Shown here in pieces: positions 16,610 through 26,034 of a stretch of DNA of 64,000 nt. Below the pieces are notes generated by a model that was given only the letters and a program-made list of their open reading frames with translations, made no database searches and had not been told where the DNA came from. Origin of the DNA: Planifilum fulgidum (GTDB lineage Bacteria; Bacillota; Bacilli; Thermoactinomycetales; DSM-44946); contig NZ_FOOK01000003.1 of NCBI RefSeq assembly GCF_900113175.1, positions 113,370 through 177,369 of the forward strand, in the 5' to 3' direction. Position 1 is the first letter of the stretch. The number at the start of each line of letters is the position of its first letter. The translations under genes were made by a program, and so were the position numbers.

Positions 16610-17491
16610 ATGTTCTTAAGAATCAACCGTCTGCAGGTGGAGTTGCCCAAGCCGAAGGAAGCCGACCCCAACGCCGGCGCGGCGGTTCAGGAGCTTCTGG
16701 GGGGCCGCTTCGGTGAAATGTCCACCTTGATGAACTACATGTACCAGTCCTTCAATTTCCGCGAGCGCAAAAAACTGAAGCCCTACTACGATTTGATCGC
16801 CAACATCGCCACGGAGGAACTGGGGCACATCGAACTGGTTGCCCACACGATCAACCTGTGCGTCACCGGTTCCACCAAGGATGAAGGCGACGCTCGCCTC
16901 AAAATCGCGAAGGATCTGCGCAACACGCACCACTTCATCGCAACCGGACAGACGGCCACGGTGGCCAACTCCATGCAGCAGCCCTGGAGCGGAGATTACG
17001 TATTCAACAGCGGCAACCTGGTCCTCGACCTGCTGCACAACTTCTTCCTGGAATGCGGTGCCCGTACCCAGAAGATGCGGGTGTACGAAATGACGGACAA
17101 CCCGGTTGCCCGTCAAATGGTCGGGTACCTCCTGGTGCGCGGTGGAGTGCACGCCCTCGCCTATGCCAAAGCGCTGTACACCCTGACCGGCGTTGACATG
17201 ACCAAAATGCTTCCCATCCCCAACCTGGACAACAGCAAGTTCCCCGAAGCGCGCAAATTCGAAGAGCAAGGATTCCACCGCAAGCTGTACCGGTTCAGCC
17301 CGGAAGATTATAAAGACATCGCCAAGATTTGGAAAGGAAATCATCCGGATGGCGGAGCCCTGGAAGTGGTGGACGGACCGCCGGCCGGCGGTGAAATGCC
17401 CGACCTGCAGGCCGTCACCGAGGAATATGCGCCGGGCGTTTCCGCCGAGGACATTGAGGAAATGGCCAAAAAGCTCATGCAGAATCTGTGA
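16610..17491 (+). CDS. Manganese catalase (non-haem, dimanganese)
   Basis: 293 residues. The metal ligands are in place: Glu36 (FGEMSTLMNY), Glu70 and His73 (ATEELGHIE), Glu in FFLECGARTQK and His in RGGVHALAYAKAL. The enzyme dismutates hydrogen peroxide in the cytoplasm with a di-Mn centre. The C-terminal tail is acidic and contains the usual PPAGGEMPDL segment. ATG 16610 follows CAGGAGGGG. A PerR-type box upstream suggests peroxide or metal control. Confidence 0.96.
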   Translation: MFLRINRLQVELPKPKEADPNAGAAVQELLGGRFGEMSTLMNYMYQSFNFRERKKLKPYYDLIANIATEELGHIELVAHTINLCVTGSTKDEGDARLKIAKDLRNTHHFIATGQTATVANSMQQPWSGDYVFNSGNLVLDLLHNFFLECGARTQKMRVYEMTDNPVARQMVGYLLVRGGVHALAYAKALYTLTGVDMTKMLPIPNLDNSKFPEARKFEEQGFHRKLYRFSPEDYKDIAKIWKGNHPDGGALEVVDGPPAGGEMPDLQAVTEEYAPGVSAEDIEEMAKKLMQNL

Positions 17492-17628
17492 TCTCCCCCC
17501 ATCTCCCCGTTACCGCGGCGGGCCTCCGGGCTCGCCGCGTTGATGAATAGAGCTTCAGACAAGGTTTTGCCGAAGCCGGTTACAAAAAAATCGCCCGACA
17601 CTTTCGGGCGCTGGATCGACTGAAATCC

Positions 17629-17652
17629 GCGGGCCGAAGGCCCGCTTTTTTT
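17629..17652 (+). terminator. Terminator downstream of Mn catalase
   Basis: GCGGGCC, GAA loop, GGCCCGC, then seven T residues. Confidence 0.88.
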
Positions 17653-17670
17653 GGTTTTGAACATCCGCCG

Positions 17671-17701
17671 AAAAAGCCCTTCCGGCGGGGAAGGGCTTTT
17701 T
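17671..17701. terminator. Bidirectional terminator between Mn catalase and pckA
   Basis: AAAAAGCCCTTCC / GGAAGGGCTTTTT form a perfect 13-bp stem with A and T tracts on either side, ending just past the pckA stop on the minus strand. Confidence 0.88.
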
Positions 17702-17705
17702 CCAT

Positions 17706-19286
17706 CTATTCGGCTTTCGGACCGGCATCGCGAATCCTGCTGGGAATGTCCTTGAACTTGGCGAAGTTTTCCTGGAAACGGCGCGCCAGTTCCCGGGCCT
17801 GCCGGTCAAATTGTTCCGGGTCCTTCCAGGTGTTTTTCGGCCAGAGAATTTCCTGCGGGACGCCCGGGCAGGATTCGGGGACCGCCACCCGGAAAACGGG
17901 ATCGGGCCTCATCGGCACTTTTTCCAGGTCTCCCTTGATGGCGGCCCGGACCATGGCCCGGGTGTATTCGAGCTTCACCCGCTTTCCGACTCCGTAGGGA
18001 CCGCCGGACCAGCCGGTGTTCACCAGGTAGACCCGGACGTCGTGCTCGGCGATCTTTTCGCCCAGCATTTCCGCGTAGACGAGGGGCGGGCGCGGGAGGA
18101 AGGGGGCGCCGAAGCAGGCGGAGAAGGTGGCTTCCGGTTCCACGATCCCCCTTTCGGTTCCCGCCAGTTTGCTGGTGTATCCCGAAAGGAAATGATACAT
18201 CGCCTGTTCCGGCGTCAGGCGGGAGACCGGGGGCAGGACGCCGGAGGCATCGGCGGTCAGAAAGAGAATCACCTTCGGGTGGCCGGCAATTCCCGGAACG
18301 ACGGAGGAGGGAATGTAGTCGACGGGGTAGGCCGCCCGGGTGTTTTCCGTGATATCCTTGCGATCGTAGAGAGGGGTGCGCTGATCATCCAGCATCACGT
18401 TTTCCAGCACCGAACCGAAGCGGATGGCCTCCCAAATCTGCGGTTCCTTCTCCCGGGACAGGCCGATGCATTTTGCGTAACAGCCCCCTTCGATGTTGAA
18501 GATTCCCCGGCCGGACCACCCGTGTTCATCATCCCCGATCAGGCGCCGCTCGGGGTCGGCGGACAGGGTGGTTTTTCCCGTGCCGGACAAGCCGAAGAAG
18601 AGGGCGACATCCCCGTCCTCCCCGACGTTGGCGGAACAATGCATCGGGAGAACACCCTGTTCCGGCAACAGGTAGTTCATGACGCTGAAGATCGATTTTT
18701 TCATTTCCCCGGCATAGTAGGTGCCGCCGATCAGGATCAGCCCCCGCTCCAGGCTGATGGCGATGAAGGTTTCGGAACGGGTGCCGTCGCGGGCCGGATC
18801 CGCTTTGAATCCGGGAGCGACGATCAGCGTCAATTCCGGACGGTGCTCGGCCAATTCCCGCTGTGTGGGGCGGATCAGCAACTGCCGGATGAACAGGTTG
18901 TGCCAGGCGAGCTCGTTGATCACCCGGATGGGCAAGCGGTGAGCCGGATCCGCCCCGGCATATCCGTCGAAGATGTAGGGTTGCCGCTTCTCCATGTATT
19001 CCGTCACCCGCCGGTATAACCGGTCAAACACCTCCGGATCCATCGGCTGATTGACGGGACCCCAATCGATCTTGTCGCGGACCGAGGGCTCATTGACCAG
19101 GAATTTGTCCTTGGGGGAGCGTCCGGTGTATTTTCCCGTGACGGCGCGAAGGGCCCCTTCCCGGGTCAGGATGGCCTCCCCCCGGGCCAATGCCGCCTCC
19201 ACCAGCGCAGGAACGGGAAGGTTGCGGTTTCTGTCATCGAAGGAAAACGGGTTGCTTCGCGTGGTCGCATATATTGGAGTGCTCAT
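17706..19286 (-). CDS. pckA: Phosphoenolpyruvate carboxykinase (ATP)
   Basis: 526 residues, the normal length. [26 protein letters not shown] contains the kinase-1a P-loop and kinase-2 aspartates. [13 protein letters not shown] and [14 protein letters not shown] are further family blocks. It converts oxaloacetate and ATP to phosphoenolpyruvate, the entry step of gluconeogenesis. ATG 19286 has AGGTGGG upstream; a GTG three codons earlier is less well placed. Monocistronic, convergent with the catalase gene. Confidence 0.97.
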   Translation of the reverse strand: MSTPIYATTRSNPFSFDDRNRNLPVPALVEAALARGEAILTREGALRAVTGKYTGRSPKDKFLVNEPSVRDKIDWGPVNQPMDPEVFDRLYRRVTEYMEKRQPYIFDGYAGADPAHRLPIRVINELAWHNLFIRQLLIRPTQRELAEHRPELTLIVAPGFKADPARDGTRSETFIAISLERGLILIGGTYYAGEMKKSIFSVMNYLLPEQGVLPMHCSANVGEDGDVALFFGLSGTGKTTLSADPERRLIGDDEHGWSGRGIFNIEGGCYAKCIGLSREKEPQIWEAIRFGSVLENVMLDDQRTPLYDRKDITENTRAAYPVDYIPSSVVPGIAGHPKVILFLTADASGVLPPVSRLTPEQAMYHFLSGYTSKLAGTERGIVEPEATFSACFGAPFLPRPPLVYAEMLGEKIAEHDVRVYLVNTGWSGGPYGVGKRVKLEYTRAMVRAAIKGDLEKVPMRPDPVFRVAVPESCPGVPQEILWPKNTWKDPEQFDRQARELARRFQENFAKFKDIPSRIRDAGPKAE

Positions 19287-19422
19287 AAGTCCCACCTAGC
19301 CTCCAGTCTTCAGAATTCAGCAAAAATATGCTGACATGAACGGGGTTTTTACGCCAAGAAGTATAACATATATATATAGCCGGTGAAAGCGAATTCATCA
19401 CAATCACTGGGTATTTTGCCCA

Positions 19423-19451
19423 TTGACTTGGGGACAAATTAATGGTATCTT
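19423..19451 (+). promoter_or_regulatory. SigA promoter of the S1-domain gene
   Basis: TTGACT at 19423-19428, a 17-base spacer, TATCTT at 19446-19451, 34 bases before the ATG. Confidence 0.6.
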
Positions 19452-19485
19452 CGTACAGAATGAATATCACATCGGGAGTGTTTGA

Positions 19486-19851
19486 ATGAGCAAGGTAATG
19501 GAAGGTGCCATCGTCAGCGGTGAAGTGGTGGCCATCAAACCCTTCGGCGCTTTCGTCAAACTGGAGACGGGAGAGACGGGTTTGATCCATATTTCCCAAA
19601 TCTCCACCAAGTATGTGGAGAAGGTGGAAGACGAGCTGTCGGTGGGGGACGTGGTCAAGGCGAAGGTTCTTTCTGTCGAACCGCCCGGGAAAATTTCGCT
19701 TTCGATCAAAGCGCTGAGCGATGACCGCCCGCAGCGGGGAGACCGCCGTGGCCGCAAGGGGCCCGCGGACTTTGAAGATATGATGAAGAAGTTCATGAAG
19801 AGCAGCGAAGAGCGTCTGAGCGCCCTGGCCGCCAAGCAGAAAAGGCGCTGA
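19486..19851 (+). CDS. S1 RNA-binding domain protein (YugI/GSP13-like)
   Basis: 121 residues. A single S1/OB domain fills residues 5-75 (GAIVSGEVVAIKPFGAFVKLETGETGLIHISQIS). A basic, flexible tail follows (DRPQRGDRRGRKGP), then a helical end. The layout matches general stress protein 13 and its relatives, which bind ribosomes or structured RNA. The promoter and terminator mark it as a single-gene unit. Confidence 0.88.
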   Translation: MSKVMEGAIVSGEVVAIKPFGAFVKLETGETGLIHISQISTKYVEKVEDELSVGDVVKAKVLSVEPPGKISLSIKALSDDRPQRGDRRGRKGPADFEDMMKKFMKSSEERLSALAAKQKRR

Positions 19852-19878
19852 CGAAGCGGCAGAAGAGGGATTGATTGC

Positions 19879-19906
19879 AACATCTTCCTTCAGGAAGATG
19901 TTTTTT
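19879..19906 (+). terminator. Rho-independent terminator
   Basis: AACATCTTCCT / AGGAAGATGTT stem followed by TTTT. Confidence 0.85.
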
Positions 19907-20138
19907 GTTCCGGACCAAACGGGTGAATTTCCAGGGGATTTCCTGATTCATTAATCAATTTGTATGATTTTATCCCATTGGTTTGATGAATTTATTACAA
20001 CTTTTTGCTTTTTCCCCTGTTATGGCATGGACTTTTCCAGTTTATTGGGATATAATGGACTTCGCGCGTGGGACAAGCTCCGGATGTCCCGGCAAACTCG
20101 CTCTCTGGAGCAAAACAGTGGTGGAGGGAGACACAGCT

Positions 20139-21008
20139 GTGAAACAAATTTTGCGTCCTTTTTTTATTTTGTTGATCATGGCGTCGCTTGTGGTTGCGGG
20201 ATGCGGCAATTCCGCCGAGCAGGGATCCGCGGATGCGGAAAATCCCGAAGAGAAGAAAGAATTGGGACTCAGCGACGTGCTGTCTGAGGCGGAGAAGGCT
20301 CTGCAGGAGGAGAAGGGATTCAGCTATGCCGCTTCCGGAACCCAGACCATGTCCATGGATTTGGGCGGCCAGAAACAGGATATCGAACAAACCTTCAACG
20401 TGGACATGGATATGACGACCGATCCTCTGGCCATGCAGATGAAGGGTTCCATGCAAATGATGGGACAGGAGATCCCCATGGAAATGTACATGGTTGACAA
20501 TATGATTTATCAAAAGACGCCGACGGGCGCTTGGACGAAGGGCCAGTTGGAAGGTTTGGACATGTCGCAAATGGGTGGTCAAACCCAGACGCCGAATCAG
20601 GTTTTGGAACAGTTGCAGAAGTTTCTTGAGAAGTTCCAGGGTGATCAGCAAAACGAAAATATCAAGATGAGCAAAGAGGACGGGGCTTATGTGATCGAGG
20701 TGGCCGTAACGGAGGACGTCGACGCGGAGTATATGAAACAGCTCGAGGATGCGCTCCGTTCGACCATGGTGCCCCAGATCGAGCAGAGCGGCCTTCCCAT
20801 CAACAAGGATGACGTCGATGTGAAGGTGAACGAGTTTACCCAAAAGGTTTGGATCGATGAAAACAACTTCCAACAGAAAAAAGTGGAACAGTCGATGAAA
20901 GCGGCGATCAATCTCGGCGAAATCCAAATGGACGTAGTCCAGGACATGACGATGGATCTGAAGGGGAAATTCGAGGGCACCATCACCGTTCCGGAAGAAG
21001 CGAAGTAA
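20139..21008 (+). CDS. Secreted lipoprotein, DUF6612/LppX-like
   Basis: 289 residues from GTG 20139, which is preceded by GGTGGAGGGAG. The signal peptide ends in a lipobox (VVAGCGNS), so the protein is lipid-anchored. The mature part is Met- and Gln-rich with alternating beta strands (MSMDLGGQKQDIEQTFNVDMDM...), as in DUF6612 and the LppX/LprG fold that carries lipids. Ligand unknown. The gene stands alone and ends in a strong terminator. Confidence 0.75.
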   Translation: MKQILRPFFILLIMASLVVAGCGNSAEQGSADAENPEEKKELGLSDVLSEAEKALQEEKGFSYAASGTQTMSMDLGGQKQDIEQTFNVDMDMTTDPLAMQMKGSMQMMGQEIPMEMYMVDNMIYQKTPTGAWTKGQLEGLDMSQMGGQTQTPNQVLEQLQKFLEKFQGDQQNENIKMSKEDGAYVIEVAVTEDVDAEYMKQLEDALRSTMVPQIEQSGLPINKDDVDVKVNEFTQKVWIDENNFQQKKVEQSMKAAINLGEIQMDVVQDMTMDLKGKFEGTITVPEEAK

Positions 21009-21026
21009 GCGGCGGGAAATGAACAC

Positions 21027-21064
21027 GGCCCGGAGACCGCTTGTGCGGTTTCCGGGCCGGTTTT
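21027..21064. terminator. Terminator between the lipoprotein and mnmM genes
   Basis: GGCCCGGAGACCGC / GCGGTTTCCGGGCC form a 14-bp stem with one wobble, followed by GGTTTTA. Confidence 0.8.
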
Positions 21065-21065
21065 A

Positions 21066-21653
21066 TTATGTCTCCGGTTCTTCCCGGCGCTTTTCCACGG
21101 CGAGAAGGGATGGGGCGTGATTTCGGTTGGGCAGCTGCACCCACATGGTCTGGAACCGGCGGGGACTGAGCGCTTTCGCCCACCGGAGCACCGCCTCGCA
21201 TTCCTCGGTTCCTCCCGGATGGCCGGTGTAGAGGACGATGCTCATCATTCCGCCGGGGGCGAGAAGACGGGAGGCGGCCTCCAGGGCGGGAACGGTGGTT
21301 TCGGGACGGGTGATGATCGCATGGTCACCGCCGGGGAGGTACCCCAGATTGAACATCACGGCCCGGATCCGGCCGTGCACCTCGGCAGGCAGGCATTCCG
21401 CCATCCGGTGGTGGCTTTCCTTAAACAGGGTGACCCGCCCCTCCAGATTGGCCGCTTCCAGGCGTCGGCGCGCGGCCTGAAGGGCCTCCGCCTGGATGTC
21501 GAAGCCGTAGACGCGGCCTGCGGCTCCCACCGTTTCCGCGAGAAAAAGGGTGTCGTGGCCGTTTCCCACGGTGGCGTCCACCGCCGCGTTCCCCGGCTGG
21601 AGAGCCTGCCGGATCAACTGTTTGGACAGGGAGAGTATGGAAGGGAGCATCAT
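21066..21653 (-). CDS. mnmM: tRNA (mnm5s2U34) methyltransferase, YtqB family
   Basis: 195 residues, class I SAM methyltransferase. Motif I is VDATVGNGHDTLFLA, followed by an acidic loop (YGFDIQAEAL) and a catalytic-region NLGYLPGGD typical of YtqB. This family has been identified as MnmM, which methylates the wobble uridine side chain of some tRNAs in Gram-positive bacteria. The gene lies 123 bases downstream of ytqA on the same strand, the order seen in Bacillus. Confidence 0.88.
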   Translation of the reverse strand: MMLPSILSLSKQLIRQALQPGNAAVDATVGNGHDTLFLAETVGAAGRVYGFDIQAEALQAARRRLEAANLEGRVTLFKESHHRMAECLPAEVHGRIRAVMFNLGYLPGGDHAIITRPETTVPALEAASRLLAPGGMMSIVLYTGHPGGTEECEAVLRWAKALSPRRFQTMWVQLPNRNHAPSLLAVEKRREEPET

Positions 21654-21776
21654 GGTGAAAATGCCGCTCTCCGCCGATGGCGGAGCATCGCAAGCCTCCT
21701 TCCACAGGGTTCATGGTTGTTGCCGGGAGGGTATCCTTCACAGCGCGGCGCGATACCTTGGGGCATATTTTTTGCC

Positions 21777-22706
21777 CTACCAGGAGTTGCGCCTTTTCAA
21801 TTCGTCGTCGATCGCATTCAGCACTTCCCATTTCTTCAGGCTCCACCGGGGGCCGATCAACAGGTCGGGAGGACCGTCCCCGGTCACCCGGTGAATCACC
21901 ATGTCGGGAGGCAGGATTTCCAAAGTGTCCACCACCAGGCGGACATAGGTTTCCTTGTCCAGGAAGCGCAGCAATCCCGCCTCGTACTGTTTCACCATCG
22001 GCGTGTTTTTCAGCAGATGGAGCAGGTGGATCTTGATGCCCTGAATATCCATGGCGGCACAGGCCCGGGCCGTTTCCATCATCATTTCCTCGTCCTCGCC
22101 GGGGAGGCCGTAGATGATGTGGGCACAGGTGCGGATGCCGTGGCGCCGCAGTTTTTCCACTCCTTCAAGGAAGCAGGCGTAATCATGGCCGCGGTTGATC
22201 AGCCGGGAGGTTTCGTCGTGAATCGTCTGCAGGCCCAGCTCCACCCAGAGATAGGTCCGCTCGTGAAGTTCCGCAAGGAGTTCCACTACGTCATCAGGGA
22301 GGCAGTCGGGGCGCGTGGCGATGGACAGGCCCACGACTCCCTCCTGTTCCAGGATGGTTTCGTACATGGGACGGAGGGTGGAGACCGGTGCGTAGGTGTT
22401 GCTGAAGGCCTGGAAATATCCGATGTACTTCGCCTTCGGCCATTTTTGATGCATCCGGTCGCGCACTTCCCGAAACTGCTTCACCAGATCGTCGCGCCGG
22501 TTGCCGGCAAAATCCCCGGACCCCCGGGCGCTGCAAAAGGTGCAGCCGCCGACGGCGACGGTGCCGTCCCGGTTGGGGCAGGTGAAGCCGCCGTCCAAGG
22601 GGACCTTAAACACTTTCCCGCCGAAGGTTTGGCGCAAATGGTAATTCCATGTGTGATATCGTTTGTCTCCCCACAGAAGGGGTTTTTCCTGAAATTCTCG
22701 CATCAT
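21777..22706 (-). CDS. Radical-SAM protein YtqA (TIGR01212 family)
   Basis: 309 residues. The cluster motif CPNRDGTVAVGGCTFC supplies the iron-sulfur cysteines in the spaced form used by this family. GLQTIHDETSRLINRGHD and IKIHLLHLLKNTPM are further family blocks. It probably acts with the neighbouring MnmM in tRNA or related modification; this is contextual inference. The start is placed at the first of two tandem ATGs (22706), behind GGGGAAGAA. Confidence 0.88.
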   Translation of the reverse strand: MMREFQEKPLLWGDKRYHTWNYHLRQTFGGKVFKVPLDGGFTCPNRDGTVAVGGCTFCSARGSGDFAGNRRDDLVKQFREVRDRMHQKWPKAKYIGYFQAFSNTYAPVSTLRPMYETILEQEGVVGLSIATRPDCLPDDVVELLAELHERTYLWVELGLQTIHDETSRLINRGHDYACFLEGVEKLRRHGIRTCAHIIYGLPGEDEEMMMETARACAAMDIQGIKIHLLHLLKNTPMVKQYEAGLLRFLDKETYVRLVVDTLEILPPDMVIHRVTGDGPPDLLIGPRWSLKKWEVLNAIDDELKRRNSW

Positions 22707-22829
22707 GCAGATTCTTCCCCGCTTCCTGGCGTCCAGACTTTCGCCGGAACAGGCGGTTTCCGCGCCTTTCGGCGATGGGTCGAAACCTGTACCCATTATA
22801 CATTATCGAGCCGGTCGGTGCAGACCGGC

Positions 22830-23516
22830 TTATGTATTTCCGCCGTCCAGCGGCCGGATGCAGGCTTCGGTGTCGTTTCGGGGGGAATTGACCAGGGTGG
22901 AGACGGGATAGAAGCGGACGGACTCATCCGGATAAGGGACGAGCAGTTGGCGGAGAAAGTCGGGCTCCTTCACCGCGGGGTCCAGCCAAAGGTCTTCCGC
23001 AGACCGCGGAAGGATGACGGGCATCCGATGGTGGATGCGGGACAGTTTTTCATTGGCCCGGGTGGTGATGATGGTGAAGGATTCGACGGTCTTCCCCTCC
23101 GGAGAGACCCAGCGGTCCCACAAACCCGCGAAAGCGAAAAGTTCTCCGTCGCCGACGATGATCCGATAGGGCTGTTTCTTTCCGGTTTCGGTTTTGGACC
23201 ACTCGTAGTACCCGTCGGCGGGCACGAGGCAGCGCCGCCGGTGGAGAAGGGGACGGAAGGAAGGTTTTTCCGTCAAGGTTTCGCTCCGGGCGTTGATCAT
23301 CCGCTGTCCGATGGATGTCTCCTTCGCCCAGCGGGGAATCAGCCCCCAGCGCATTTCGCGGATTTTTCTTTCCTCCCCCTCCTGCCGGATGACCGGAAGG
23401 TTCTGGGTGGGAGCGATGTTGAACCGGGGGCGGTGGAGGGAAACATCTTCAGCCGAAGCGAGAAACCGGCGACGCAGGGCATTCAGTTCGACGGTCAGGG
23501 TGAAACGGCCGCACAC
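22830..23516 (-). CDS. SRAP (YedK/HMCES-like) abasic-site processing protein
   Basis: 228 residues. MCGRFTL puts the catalytic Cys at position 2, exposed after Met removal. RFNIAPTQNLPVI carries the conserved Asn, RCLVPADGYYEW the Glu, and HHRMPVIL the His. The protein forms a thiazolidine cross-link with abasic sites in single-stranded DNA, shielding them during replication. Stand-alone gene on the minus strand. Confidence 0.93.
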   Translation of the reverse strand: MCGRFTLTVELNALRRRFLASAEDVSLHRPRFNIAPTQNLPVIRQEGEERKIREMRWGLIPRWAKETSIGQRMINARSETLTEKPSFRPLLHRRRCLVPADGYYEWSKTETGKKQPYRIIVGDGELFAFAGLWDRWVSPEGKTVESFTIITTRANEKLSRIHHRMPVILPRSAEDLWLDPAVKEPDFLRQLLVPYPDESVRFYPVSTLVNSPRNDTEACIRPLDGGNT

Positions 23517-23534
23517 GGGAATCCTCCTCTCAAA

Positions 23535-23860
23535 GCCGAAATTCCCTATTCTTTATTTCCCGGTATCGGACGCTTTTATTGTTGATGGAAAAATAGGAAC
23601 AGATCGACATCTTCCTTTTCGGTTTACAAAATAATTGATTCGATATACTGTTATATTATGTTTAATAACCTGTAAGACAAGGAGATTTTTCAAAAATCAC
23701 AGCTCTGTATTAGTACATTGAATGAACCTGTATCATTGTTGTGCGCCAGAAAGGAGCCGCAAAAGCGCGGGGAGAGGGAATGTCGAATCCCAATATAAGG
23801 AATCCTAAGCAATGTACTGTTTGCTTTTTCCATTGGGTTGCCGCAGGAACTTTTGGAGAG
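23535..23860. other. Intergenic/leader region before the PDH operon
   Basis: About 330 bases, locally A+T-rich around 23620-23720, as expected of a promoter region for the PDH operon and the divergent SRAP gene. I could not assign a -35/-10 pair with proper spacing. Confidence 0.4.
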
Positions 23861-23872
23861 GAGTGAAGCCTT

Positions 23873-24955
23873 GTGGCTGTCGAACTGAAGCAAACCTTCG
23901 ACATGATACAAATTTTGAACGAAGAAGGCGAGCTCAACCCGGGTCAAGAGGTTCCGGAGTTGTCGGACGAGGAACTGAAGGACTTGTACCGGTGGATGCT
24001 GCGGCTCCGCATCTTTGACCAGCGGGCGGTCAAGCTGAACCGGCAGGGCAGGTTGGGATTCTACGCGCCGATGGCCGGGCAGGAAGCCTGCCAGATCGGA
24101 TCGGTCGCCGCACTTCGGAGGGAGGACTGGCTGTTTCCCAGCTATCGGGACATGGGAGCCTCCATGTATCACGGGCTTCCCCTGCACCAAGTCTTTCTCT
24201 ATTCCCGGGGGCAGATCGGCGGCGGAAGAATCCCCGAAGGGGTGAACATGTTTCCGCCGCAAATCATCATCGCCGCCCAGGTGCTCCACGCCGCCGGCGC
24301 CGGCTGGGGATTCCAGCTTCGCGGGGAAGAGAAAGTAGCGATGGCGATGTTCGGGGACGGCGCCACATCGCAGGGCGATTTCCATGAAGGGCTCAATTTT
24401 GCATCCGTGATGAACGCCCGCACCATTTTCTTCTGCCAGAACAACCAGTACGCCATCAGCGTTCCCATCTCCAAGCAGATGAAGAGCAAAACGATCGCCC
24501 AAAAGGCGATCGCCTATGAAATTCCCGGCGTCCGGGTGGACGGCAACGACATCCTGGCCGTATACCGGGAAGTGAAAGCGGCGGGAGAGCGGGCGCGCCG
24601 GGGTGAGGGGCCGACGTTGATCGAGGCGGTGACGTACCGTTTGGGGACCCACACCATGGCCGGCGACGATCCCTCCCGTTACCGCGAAAAGCGGGAGGAA
24701 GAGGAGTGGAAGGAGAAGCGCGATCCCCTGAAGCGTTTCCGCCGGTTCCTGGAAAAGAAGGGCTTGTGGTCCGACCAGGAGGAGGAGCGGACGGAACAGG
24801 AAATGCTCGAGGAGATCAACGAGGGGATCAAAAAAGTGGAAGCCATGCCCAAGGGGGCCGTCGTCGACGTGTTTGAAGACGTGTACACCGAGATGACCCC
24901 CGATCTGAAGGCGCAGAAGGAAGAGTTCCTGAAGTGGAAGGGGGAAACCAAATAA
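23873..24955 (+). CDS. pdhA: Pyruvate dehydrogenase E1 component, alpha subunit
   Basis: 360 residues from GTG 23873, which has GAGAGGAGTG upstream. MFGDGATSQGDFHEGLNFA...FFCQNNQYAIS is the TPP/Mg motif (GDG...NN), and the phosphoryl-loop region HTMAGDDPSRYR matches E1 alpha. It decarboxylates pyruvate and, with the beta subunit, reductively acetylates the lipoyl arm of E2. First gene of pdhABCD; the stop overlaps the pdhB start (TAATG). A branched-chain 2-oxoacid E1 is the alternative, but the gene order and sequence favour PDH. Confidence 0.93.
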   Translation: MAVELKQTFDMIQILNEEGELNPGQEVPELSDEELKDLYRWMLRLRIFDQRAVKLNRQGRLGFYAPMAGQEACQIGSVAALRREDWLFPSYRDMGASMYHGLPLHQVFLYSRGQIGGGRIPEGVNMFPPQIIIAAQVLHAAGAGWGFQLRGEEKVAMAMFGDGATSQGDFHEGLNFASVMNARTIFFCQNNQYAISVPISKQMKSKTIAQKAIAYEIPGVRVDGNDILAVYREVKAAGERARRGEGPTLIEAVTYRLGTHTMAGDDPSRYREKREEEEWKEKRDPLKRFRRFLEKKGLWSDQEEERTEQEMLEEINEGIKKVEAMPKGAVVDVFEDVYTEMTPDLKAQKEEFLKWKGETK

Positions 24956-25935
24956 TGGCCGTCATGACGATGATCAAAGCGATCCAGGATGGCATGCGAA
25001 CGGAGATGGAACGGGATGAATCCGTGCTGGTCTTGGGGGAAGACGTCGGAGTCAACGGCGGCGTGTTCCGGGCGACGGAGGGCCTTTACCAGCAGTTCGG
25101 GGAAAAGCGCGTCTTTGACACGCCCCTGGCCGAATCGGGCATCATCGGAACGTCCGTCGCCCTGGCCGCCCTCGGCTTTCGTCCCGTGGCGGAAATTCAG
25201 TTTCAGGGTTTTGTTTACGAGACGATGGATCAGATCTGCTCCCAAGCCGCCCGTCTCCGGTTCCGGTCCGGCGGACGGTTCAACGTGCCGCTGGTGATTC
25301 GCTCCCCCTTCGGCGGCGGAGTAAAGACGCCGGAGCTGCATTCCGACAGCCTGGAGGCGCTGTTTTTGCACACGCCGGGTTTGAAAGTGGTCATTCCCAG
25401 CACCCCCTACGATGCCAAGGGGCTGCTGATCGCGGCCATCCGGGATCCGGATCCGGTGCTTTTCTTTGAACCGATGCGCCTCTACCGCTCGGTCAAGCAG
25501 GAGGTGCCGGAAGAGGCGTATACGGTTCCCATCGGCAAGGCCCGCATTGTGAAGGAAGGGTCGGATGTCACGCTGGTCGCCTACGGGGCGATGGTGCCGA
25601 TGGCGGAGAAGGCGGCCTTGCAGGCGGAAAAGGAACGGGGAATCACGGCGGAAATCATCGATTTGCGCACGATCAACCCGCTGGATATGGACACATTGCT
25701 CGCTTCCGTGGAGAAGACCGGACGGGTGGTGATCGTCCATGAGGCGGTGAAGACGGGCGGCGTCGGCGCCGAACTGATTGCGCGCATCAACGAGCGGGCG
25801 ATCCTTTCCCTGGAGGCGCCGGTGGTCCGGGTGACGGGCTATGACACCCCCTACCCGATTTCGTCCCTGGAGGATGATTGGCTGCCCTCTGTCGGGCGGA
25901 TCCGCGCGGCCATCGATCAAGTGCTCGATTTCTGA
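24955..25935 (+). CDS. pdhB: Pyruvate dehydrogenase E1 component, beta subunit
   Basis: 326 residues. VLVLGEDVGVNGGVFRATEGL and FDTPLAESGIIG are the standard E1 beta blocks, and the C-terminal transketolase domain contains DLRTINPLDMDT and HEAVKTGGVGAEL. It forms the alpha2-beta2 E1 tetramer. Its ATG overlaps the pdhA TAA by one base, so translation is coupled. Confidence 0.94.
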   Translation: MAVMTMIKAIQDGMRTEMERDESVLVLGEDVGVNGGVFRATEGLYQQFGEKRVFDTPLAESGIIGTSVALAALGFRPVAEIQFQGFVYETMDQICSQAARLRFRSGGRFNVPLVIRSPFGGGVKTPELHSDSLEALFLHTPGLKVVIPSTPYDAKGLLIAAIRDPDPVLFFEPMRLYRSVKQEVPEEAYTVPIGKARIVKEGSDVTLVAYGAMVPMAEKAALQAEKERGITAEIIDLRTINPLDMDTLLASVEKTGRVVIVHEAVKTGGVGAELIARINERAILSLEAPVVRVTGYDTPYPISSLEDDWLPSVGRIRAAIDQVLDF

Positions 25936-26034
25936 TAAAGTCCATCTCCGGAACCGCCGACCGGTCGGATCAAATCGGTGAGGCGGTTCCAACCTGCTTT
26001 CTGACGACCCATCAGGAGAAGGAGGGCATCGGTC

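Noticed and set aside
21117..23585. 822-codon plus-strand frame
   Set aside because: Antisense to mnmM, ytqA and the SRAP gene, all of which have clear motifs on the minus strand.
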